39,870 bases of DNA from Sedimentisphaerales bacterium (GTDB lineage Bacteria > Planctomycetota > Phycisphaerae > Sedimentisphaerales > Anaerohalosphaeraceae), in the NCBI GenBank assembly GCA_016930745.1, contig JAFGGE010000066.1:1-39870 (forward strand). The letters run 5' to 3'. Shown one piece after another: positions 33,466 to 39,870 of the stretch (position 1 is its first letter; every line of letters starts with the position of its first letter). Position numbers and translations under genes: made by a program. The notes under the pieces were generated by a model. The model was given only the letters and a program-made list of their open reading frames with translations, was not told where the DNA came from and did not search any database.

Positions 33466-34548
33466 CTAGGGAGAAGATACCTGCCAGTTAATTCGCTTCA
33501 TTCCCTTTTCAATCAATAAACCAGTACTCCGGGTAATATCGGAGAAACGATATTCTTTCATAACTCGCCGATAACCGTTTCGACTGATTTGCTCTCGTTC
33601 CTTTTCATGCGATAAGTAATATTCAATTTTTCCGATCAATTCTTCAACATCCCGATATCCCACCACTTCGGTCCCCGAGTCATAGATTGTATCGAGATAA
33701 TCCACTCCATCCGTTAGCTGCAATGCGCCGTTAGCGGGAATATAGTACAAGCGATTGTTCCCCAGATTGGGAAGGTCGTAACCATTGTGAATATTGACTC
33801 CGATTTTGGCCCTCTGATGAAGACGAAGTCTTTCTTCGTAAGAAACAGGGCCGGGCCAGCATTTCGCTCCGTACCGTACATTGATATAGACTTTGTGTTT
33901 AAGACGATAATATCCTTTCCAGCAGAATCTTTGTTTGAAATATTTCTTTAACCGAACCAGTGTTTCAATTTTTCTCCGGTGAAACGTTCCTATAAATACG
34001 ATATCAATATCCCGTTTCAGAGCAAAAATCTGTTCTTCAGACAAGGAAGCATCATAATCGATATCGAGAGCGCCGATCGGAACAAAATCGCTGTTTATCA
34101 TTCCGGTTTCCTGCATTTTTTCCGCCATATTCAGTTCGCGCGAATACACCGGCGTCGCGTAAAACACATGATGATAGGCATGAAGATAAGGAATATTCCG
34201 CATGTATGTAGATTCCGGATCATCCTGGGAATAAAGCACTTTATAAACATGTATTTTTCGAAGATAATCCGGATGGAATGGAGGCGCATCCGTCACTACG
34301 ACCGCATGGACGTTTTTCTGAATAAGAAGGGTTTCAAAATCAGCATACATCCGCATCAAACCCGGATGTTTGTCACGGTACAAACGATCCAGATCCACGG
34401 AGCTTAAATACCTGTGCATATCCAGATACCCCGTTTGGTTAAATGGAATAAAACGGAAATGCTCGTTTGACGCGGCCCGAATTCCCTCAGCTCTGCCTTG
34501 TCCCTCCACTCCATGCTTGCAGAAAGCGAAAAGGATATTCATGCTCAT
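33466..34548 (-). CDS. CgeB-like glycosyltransferase
   Basis: 360 residues starting at the ATG at 34548, which overlaps the previous stop by four bases (ATGA); a second ATG two codons later is possible. DIDIVFIGTFHRRKIETLVRL, VSYEERLRLHQRAKIGVNIHNGYDLPNLGNNRLYYIPANGALQL and EVVGYRDVEELIGKIEYYLSHEKERE are the ordered blocks of CgeB / Glyco_trans_1_2 proteins, a GT-B group. The N-terminal half (HAVVVTDAPPFHPDYLRKI, VLYSQDDPES) fits the DUF3880-like domain. Probably a cytoplasmic transferase of the repeat unit. Confidence 0.75.
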   Translation of the reverse strand: MSMNILFAFCKHGVEGQGRAEGIRAASNEHFRFIPFNQTGYLDMHRYLSSVDLDRLYRDKHPGLMRMYADFETLLIQKNVHAVVVTDAPPFHPDYLRKIHVYKVLYSQDDPESTYMRNIPYLHAYHHVFYATPVYSRELNMAEKMQETGMINSDFVPIGALDIDYDASLSEEQIFALKRDIDIVFIGTFHRRKIETLVRLKKYFKQRFCWKGYYRLKHKVYINVRYGAKCWPGPVSYEERLRLHQRAKIGVNIHNGYDLPNLGNNRLYYIPANGALQLTDGVDYLDTIYDSGTEVVGYRDVEELIGKIEYYLSHEKEREQISRNGYRRVMKEYRFSDITRSTGLLIEKGMKRINWQVSSP

Positions 34549-35228
34549 CCTAAAGACCTTTTTGAAAAGCGAGAATGCAGTAAAAAAGTCATACTCGGAT
34601 TCCAGTCAGGGTTTCGATAAACTTTCACAATTTCAAAAAAGCATGAAATTCGTCGTAATAGATCTTTCTTTCGAAATCCCCGCATCCCCACTTCCCAGAA
34701 ATGCTGCCCCTGGCTGTATCGAGGCGTGACGCCATCGGGTCTGTGAAAAACGTTGAACAGGTCTACAATGACGGAACGATCCAGCCCTTTGATATCGGCC
34801 TTGCATCGGATCTGAAAATGCCGTCCGGCGATCGGGAGGCTGATAATCGCATGGTTTCCCACCCGCGCTATTTCCCGAAGCGACGGATTCAAATAGGGTT
34901 CGGCCAGATGTTCCAGCACATGCGAAGCGATCACGGCATCAAATTGCCGATCTGTAAACATGGTCATTTCATGCACGCTTCCCACTACATCCGGCGAAAA
35001 CTCCGCATCGATATCCAGAGTCGTAATACGGTAACCCTTCCATCGCAGAATCTGCTCTGAGAGTCCCTGGCCTGGACCCACGATCAGTACGGACCGGACT
35101 TGAGGCCAGCGCTGCAGGTCGCGATATTGGTAGTAGGAGTTGACAAAATTGGACAGATAGACCTGCCCGGCCCACTTCGCTCGATCAACGGGCATCACAT
35201 CGGGCTTGGGAACTTGCGGATCCGCCAT
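34545..35228 (-). CDS. class I SAM-dependent methyltransferase
   Basis: 227 residues. Motif I VLIVGPGQGLSEQIL (about 47-61), then YRITTLDIDAEFSPDVVGSVHEM and FDAVIASHVLEHL, an arrangement of Methyltransf_11-type enzymes, with GNHAIISLPI as the post-motif strand. The N-terminal region (YLSNFVNSYYQYRD) is family-specific. Likely acts on a sugar or lipid-linked intermediate. Translationally coupled to the CgeB-like gene downstream. Confidence 0.8.
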   Translation of the reverse strand: MADPQVPKPDVMPVDRAKWAGQVYLSNFVNSYYQYRDLQRWPQVRSVLIVGPGQGLSEQILRWKGYRITTLDIDAEFSPDVVGSVHEMTMFTDRQFDAVIASHVLEHLAEPYLNPSLREIARVGNHAIISLPIAGRHFQIRCKADIKGLDRSVIVDLFNVFHRPDGVTPRYSQGQHFWEVGMRGFRKKDLLRRISCFFEIVKVYRNPDWNPSMTFLLHSRFSKRSLG

Positions 35229-35265
35229 CTCTCTATTACTTCATCTCCATTTGGCAGCAAGGAAC

Positions 35266-36024
35266 CTATTTTGTAAAATGATAGCAACCATAGGCGTAAG
35301 GCCTGCCTGCCGAATCATATGCATTTCGCTCCATATACCCGCCGCCGTGCAGGGCGTATGTCTCCGCGACCAGGCGGCAGGAGCTAAAAAGGCCGATAAA
35401 ATCTTCAGGACGGAAAATTCGATGGGCGTTAAAACACACTTTCGACACGGCTCCGGTCGGCACAGCCACATATAAATCTCCGGCAGGAGCTACAATACGA
35501 CACAATTCCATCGCGGCTTTAACGGTGCCCTGGGGATCGAGAGGATCGCCATAACGGCCCAAACCGACATGTTCCATAACGGAAAGACTGGAAACCGATG
35601 AAATACTGTTATCTGCAAAATCAAGTCGGGTAATATCCCCCCGCCGCGGGAAAATTCCCGGCAGCCTCGTCTCGATCGGGCGAATATCCACGGTTTTTAC
35701 GTCTACCAACAGAGACACCATCACCAGAAAGGCAGGGGAGGACGCCACATCCACATGCACAGCCGGTTTCTTCTGCAAAATTCGACGGGCCACCCATGCA
35801 TCCTGATAGGTATACATATCGCTGATTCTGCTCGATATTTGTGTGCGGTCGATACAACATGGAATTATATCGCGCAGGGAAACGACCTCGTCCGTTCTCT
35901 TTTTATACGAAAAGTACTGGCCTGCCGTAAGTGTTATCCCCTTGCATAACCTCCAGGGATGGATGATCCCCATCCAGTTCACCCAAAATGTCTCGGTAAC
36001 GAATCGTCTGAAATTATCGAGCAT
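35266..36024 (-). CDS. DUF268 family protein (SAM-methyltransferase-like)
   Basis: 252 residues. The C-terminal block SVMEHVGLGRYGDPLDPQG, followed by ELCRIVAPAGDLYVAVPTG and FNAHRIF, is the DUF268 signature; the region HVDVASSPAFLVMV takes the place of a SAM-binding loop. The fold resembles Rossmann methyltransferases but activity is not established. Commonly found in polysaccharide loci. N-terminal 70 residues are basic and aromatic, perhaps membrane-peripheral. Confidence 0.75.
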   Translation of the reverse strand: MLDNFRRFVTETFWVNWMGIIHPWRLCKGITLTAGQYFSYKKRTDEVVSLRDIIPCCIDRTQISSRISDMYTYQDAWVARRILQKKPAVHVDVASSPAFLVMVSLLVDVKTVDIRPIETRLPGIFPRRGDITRLDFADNSISSVSSLSVMEHVGLGRYGDPLDPQGTVKAAMELCRIVAPAGDLYVAVPTGAVSKVCFNAHRIFRPEDFIGLFSSCRLVAETYALHGGGYMERNAYDSAGRPYAYGCYHFTK

Positions 36025-36066
36025 ATAGCCGCACTATCCTCGATTCCGGAGTACAACCGATGGTGT

Positions 36067-36942
36067 CTAAACGGGTTTTGAGATCCATTGTTTCTCCCCA
36101 TCCAATTCGACCGCCGCCAACAGTTCAGAAATGGAGCCGGGAAAAGTCTTGCCGTCTGCAGGAACATCTTTTCGAACTTCATCGAGGGTGGAGTATTCTC
36201 TGCCACTACATAAATTCCAGAAACGATACCCCCATTTCTGCAAAAGTTGTAATGGATTTTGATCGACTTGTTTGAAATGCCAGTCCACGATCTCGATGAT
36301 CAATAGCGGGCGGCAGCGCCGAAATATACGTTCCCCCCCCGTGAGCACCGCATATTCGTGTCCATCCACGTCCAGCTTGACCAAATCCACACACTGCACA
36401 TTATGTTCCTCCGCCCAGTCATCCAACCGTTTAAAGTCAACCGGGCAAGCGGTATCTTTCGAGGTTCCATCCGTTTTCCAACTGGCGCGAAAATTTGCTT
36501 GTCGGGCCGGGCGATTCTGATCGGACAATGCTATCTTGAATAATTCCACATTGTGAAAATCATTAAGGCAGACATTGTGCCGGAGCTTTTCAAAGGCGTA
36601 ATCGGTCGGTTCGAAAGCGTAAACATGCCCTTTCGGCCCAACCAGTTTGGCCATACGTAACGTATGAGCCCCGATATTGGCGCCGATATCCAAAACCGCC
36701 CGGCTCGGCTTACAAAGGCGATTGATCGCCCTGGTCACGTCCGGTTCATACCGATCCAGATATAAACACAAATCAATCATCTCGCCAAGATCCAAACGAT
36801 ATCGAATGCCATCCAGACAAACCGTAACCGTTCGTTTACGTATCATGGCACAATAAAGGCGGAATACACAGGATCGAATGCCTTTTAAAGGAACGGCTTT
36901 ATATAATACTGAAAGGCTTCGTAGTAAGGGACGGCTCGACAT
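36067..36942 (-). CDS. FkbM family methyltransferase
   Basis: 291 residues; ATG at 36942 with AAGGA nine bases upstream, six bases after the GT2 stop. SAM-binding motif VLDIGANIGAHTLRMAKLVG, then GHVYAFEPTDYAFEKL and VDLVKLDVDGHEYAVLTGG, the ordered FkbM blocks. O-methylates hydroxyls of sugars or polyketides; here a sugar of the glycan is implied. Confidence 0.9.
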   Translation of the reverse strand: MSSRPLLRSLSVLYKAVPLKGIRSCVFRLYCAMIRKRTVTVCLDGIRYRLDLGEMIDLCLYLDRYEPDVTRAINRLCKPSRAVLDIGANIGAHTLRMAKLVGPKGHVYAFEPTDYAFEKLRHNVCLNDFHNVELFKIALSDQNRPARQANFRASWKTDGTSKDTACPVDFKRLDDWAEEHNVQCVDLVKLDVDGHEYAVLTGGERIFRRCRPLLIIEIVDWHFKQVDQNPLQLLQKWGYRFWNLCSGREYSTLDEVRKDVPADGKTFPGSISELLAAVELDGEKQWISKPV

Positions 36943-36948
36943 TTCCGC

Positions 36949-37992
36949 TTATCCTTCACAGCAGACAGTGCGACGAAAAGAATGTCCCGCAATCCGTAAA
37001 ACCGTCCGGCTATGCAGTTGCATGGATTTCCGCAACATTGTAACAGCAATAGCCGGACAACGTTTCCAATAGTATCGGCATACTGTCATGGCAACCATCG
37101 CGGCCGACCGGCGCAAATCTTCATTGGTTGCTCCCTCCGGATGGAGTTCGAGGAATCGCCGATAGATGGCGTCAAACGACACGATCGCCTCTTTCGGAGC
37201 CGCTGGGCAGGAAACCGCGGGAGCATTATTCACGCCAACCCATACATCCACCCAGGTCGAAGGGGCACAATTCCACTGCAGGATTTCACACAAGTTGTCG
37301 ATGATCCTCTTTCGAACCATTTCTATGTCCGTAACGGGGTAATTCCCAGAGATATTCCCAGGATGCCGACGAGTCCTCACAAGCACAAGTGTCAGGTTCC
37401 GGCCAGTGTGCCGAAGCAGCAGACGCGACCAAAGCTCAAAATCCTGACTGGTCTTAAACGCCTCATTGTATCCCCCCAGTTCTTTCCAGATGATGTTTTT
37501 GCGAAACAGAACCGAAGAGTGCACAAACGGCGAGCCAAACAGAACGCCCCACTTGATCCCCAGAGATGTTGTGGGCTTGAAAGAAAATCCCGTCCGAACG
37601 GCCCTGCCGCCCGCATCCATGATCTCCGCCTGGGCGCCTACGATTACACGTTCCGGATGGGCCTGTATAAATTCGATTTGCCGAGCCATGCGTTCGGGCA
37701 ATGACACATCGTCGGCATCCTGGCGGGCAATCCATCTGCCCCGGGCCATGTTCAATCCGCGGTTCAGAGATCGCGTCAGACCGATATTGGAGGGATTGTC
37801 AACCAGGCGAATTCTTGGATCCTGATACGACAAAACGATCTCTCGTGAGGCATCTGTAGAACCATCATTTACTATCAGAAATTCAAAATTTCTAAACGTT
37901 TGGCCAAGAATGGATTCGATCGCCTCACGCAGATAGTCCTGTGCATTATAAACACTCATGAGGACTGTGATTTCGGGACTATTTTGTTCCAC
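36949..37992 (-). CDS. glycosyltransferase family 2
   Basis: 347 residues from a GTG at 37992; no in-frame ATG is available between it and the upstream stop. GT-A fold: ITVLMSVYNAQDYLREAIESIL, FLIVNDGSTDAS (nucleotide-binding DGST) and RWIARQDADDVSLPERM (DxD-like DADD metal site). The C-terminal part (SCPAAPKEAIVSFDAIYRRF onward) is helical. Likely an inverting transferase of the repeat unit. The gene follows the third amidotransferase by 15 bases. Confidence 0.9.
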   Translation of the reverse strand: MEQNSPEITVLMSVYNAQDYLREAIESILGQTFRNFEFLIVNDGSTDASREIVLSYQDPRIRLVDNPSNIGLTRSLNRGLNMARGRWIARQDADDVSLPERMARQIEFIQAHPERVIVGAQAEIMDAGGRAVRTGFSFKPTTSLGIKWGVLFGSPFVHSSVLFRKNIIWKELGGYNEAFKTSQDFELWSRLLLRHTGRNLTLVLVRTRRHPGNISGNYPVTDIEMVRKRIIDNLCEILQWNCAPSTWVDVWVGVNNAPAVSCPAAPKEAIVSFDAIYRRFLELHPEGATNEDLRRSAAMVAMTVCRYYWKRCPAIAVTMLRKSMQLHSRTVLRIAGHSFRRTVCCEG

Positions 37993-38007
37993 CGACCGAA
38001 ATTTCCA

Positions 38008-39840
38008 TCACACTTTGACCTGATTTTTTTCCAGCCACAGTCCCAAAACAAGGATAATCCAGGCGGTATAAGCGTCTTTTTCCGGAAACGTCGTCACGCC
38101 CGGCAGCAAGGTTTTCAATCGCGTGCCATTTCCCGTGATTTCCCTGGCCAGCTCTTGTACATCCGGACGTGTGAGCCATCGGTCGATAGGAGAACCGAAA
38201 CCCTGTTTGCCCCGCTTCTGTACCGTTTCAGGCCACAGGCGTTCATACACATGGCGCAGCAGGACTTTGGTCTGATCGGATGTCGCCTTCAGGGAGGCCG
38301 GCAGAGACAAAGCAAATTCCACAAAGTCGCGGTCTAAAAACGGCGTTCGCGTCTCCAACCCATGAGCCATAGAAGCACGATCCACCTTGACAAGAATGTC
38401 ACCGGGCAAATAGGATGACAAATCATAGGCAAATGCTCGGTTCATTCCCAGGACCTCCCGGGCGGGCTGAAAATAATCCCCGGGATAATACGATGCAACG
38501 CCATCCCATCGATCTTTCCACAACCGCCGACGCGTTACGGGGCGCATCTGCATATGACACATGATATTGCGCGTCCACATATCCGGCCATCGCGCCGACA
38601 GACCCAGGGCCATAGAATTCAAATGCAGTTCGTCGCGCTGAGGTCGCAGAAGACGGCTCAGCGACCGGTACAGAATCCATTTTACCAAGGAGGACTTTGC
38701 TGTCTCCGAACGGACCAGCGGAATATACCAACCGTATCCTCCCAACAATTCGTCCGCTCCGTCGCCGGACAGTACAACCTTGACATGTTCTCGGGCAAAT
38801 TGGGAGATCAGATAGGTCGGAATATTGGATGTATCCGCGAAAGGCTCATCATACACCTGAGCCATTCGTTCCAGCATCCGGCCCACATCCGGCTCGCCAA
38901 GATCCATTTCAAAATGTTCCGTCGCATATTTCCGGGACACGGATCGGGCGTACGGCAATTCGTCAATAGAATCGCCAAATCCTACGGAAAATGTCTTTAC
39001 CGAACCACCAGCCCATGACGACATCAGAGCTACGACCGTACTGGAATCCAGGCCGCCGCTGAGGAACGCCCCGATCGGCACATCGGCGATCATCTGGCGT
39101 TTCACCGCCTGCCGAAGCAGTTCGTCCATCTCCTCGGCCGCGGCGTTCAGGGTTCTTTGTTTTGTGTTCAAAGACGGCCTCCAATAACAGGCAATAGTCG
39201 TCTTTTCTCCATCCCAAAACAGCCAATGGCCGGGAGGCAAGGTATGTATATTGGCATAGATCGTTCGATCCGGCGGGACATATCCAAAAGCAAGATAGGC
39301 ATCCACAGAGGTGTAATCCAGATGCGTCTCAATACGGCCGGATGCGATCAGGGCTTTTATCTCGGAAGCAACCAGCAGAGTATTTTGTCGTTCCGCTCCG
39401 AAATACAGAGGTTTTTCTCCAAACAGGTCCCGCGCAGCAAACACCGTGTGATCTCTGGAATCCCAAATAACAAAAGCAAACATGCCACGGAAACGATCCA
39501 GGCAGGATCGGCCCCATTGCGCATAGGACGCCAAAATCACTTCCGTGTCCGATTGCGTACGGAAGGTATGTCCCAGCAAGGCCAGCTCGGCGCGAATCCG
39601 GCGATAGTTATAAATCTCTCCGTTGAACGTTATCCAATACCTTCCCGTCGGATCTTCCATGGGCTGATCGCCAGACTGCAGATCAATGATGCGTAATCGC
39701 GTATGGCCCAATCCCCCCTTCAAAAAGGTCCTGATGCCGGTCGCATCGGGGCCGCGATGTCTTAAGACGGCCACCATTTTTTGAATGGAATCCTCCGTTT
39801 CAACCGCATCGGCATGAAAGATGGCACAAATTCCGCACAT
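38008..39840 (-). CDS. asnB: asparagine synthetase-type glutamine amidotransferase (copy 3)
   Basis: 610 residues with Cys2 (MCGICAIFH), LGHTRLRIIDL, NGEIYN (73-78), SEIKAL, PP-loop SGGLDS (261-266), YDEPFADTSNIPT and LSGDGADELLGGYGWY. In the last motif the third G of GDGGDE is A and the following FAGY is LGGY, marking it as a separate subgroup from the other two copies. Catalytic cysteine and ATP motifs are intact. Proposed role: amide formation on a uronic acid of the glycan. First gene of the run within the window; its promoter lies outside or further upstream. Confidence 0.9.
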   Translation of the reverse strand: MCGICAIFHADAVETEDSIQKMVAVLRHRGPDATGIRTFLKGGLGHTRLRIIDLQSGDQPMEDPTGRYWITFNGEIYNYRRIRAELALLGHTFRTQSDTEVILASYAQWGRSCLDRFRGMFAFVIWDSRDHTVFAARDLFGEKPLYFGAERQNTLLVASEIKALIASGRIETHLDYTSVDAYLAFGYVPPDRTIYANIHTLPPGHWLFWDGEKTTIACYWRPSLNTKQRTLNAAAEEMDELLRQAVKRQMIADVPIGAFLSGGLDSSTVVALMSSWAGGSVKTFSVGFGDSIDELPYARSVSRKYATEHFEMDLGEPDVGRMLERMAQVYDEPFADTSNIPTYLISQFAREHVKVVLSGDGADELLGGYGWYIPLVRSETAKSSLVKWILYRSLSRLLRPQRDELHLNSMALGLSARWPDMWTRNIMCHMQMRPVTRRRLWKDRWDGVASYYPGDYFQPAREVLGMNRAFAYDLSSYLPGDILVKVDRASMAHGLETRTPFLDRDFVEFALSLPASLKATSDQTKVLLRHVYERLWPETVQKRGKQGFGSPIDRWLTRPDVQELAREITGNGTRLKTLLPGVTTFPEKDAYTAWIILVLGLWLEKNQVKV

Positions 39841-39870
39841 GAGTCAAATAATCGGTTTCTTCCAGCGTAC

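Overview
The window looks like chromosomal DNA of a PVC-superphylum bacterium, most likely a planctomycete (Phycisphaerae-like) or a close relative. This is an inference from gene content: a secreted PQQ-type beta-propeller protein beginning with a WPRFRGPNGSG motif, several Tat-exported Gfo/Idh/MocA oxidoreductases ending their leaders in VLGG, a double DUF1080 protein and a DUF6786-like lipoprotein. No rRNA, tRNA, transposase, phage gene or CRISPR array was seen.

Region 1 (1-4302) holds unrelated single genes: the start of a PHP-domain phosphoesterase (cut by the window edge), the beta-propeller protein, a secreted vanadium-dependent haloperoxidase with all expected vanadate ligands, and a secreted alpha/beta hydrolase. 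The divergent gap 1720-2087 carries two sets of inverted repeats that look like operators.

Region 2 (about 4402-12162, + strand) is one operon with a good sigma70-like promoter and a strong terminator. It has three tandem Tat-exported oxidoreductases, one cytoplasmic oxidoreductase of the same superfamily, a TIM-barrel sugar isomerase/epimerase and a two-domain DUF1080 (3-keto-glycoside hydrolase type) protein. Together they suggest oxidation of glycosides to 3-keto sugars outside the cytoplasm, cleavage of the keto-glycoside, and inward processing.

Region 3 (12179-19158, - strand) is a complete [NiFe]-hydrogenase maturation operon, hypF-hypC-hypD-hypE-hypA-hypB, with overlapping genes and a DUF6786-like lipoprotein behind it. 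No hydrogenase structural gene is in the window.

Region 4 (19159-39840) is a surface polysaccharide locus. A multi-membrane GT-C transferase (+ strand) sits behind an AT-rich leader with a promoter, a hairpin and a 13-codon ORF. Facing it is a sixteen-gene run on the - strand: three asparagine-synthetase-type amidotransferases, five glycosyltransferases (GT2, GT4 and CgeB types), five methyltransferase-like proteins (two generic class I, FkbM, FkbM-like, DUF268), a Wzy-like polymerase, a sugar epimerase/dehydratase and a small DUF5989 membrane protein. The gene set predicts a glycan rich in amide and methyl groups. No flippase, ABC exporter or initiating transferase is visible, so the locus probably continues past position 39870.
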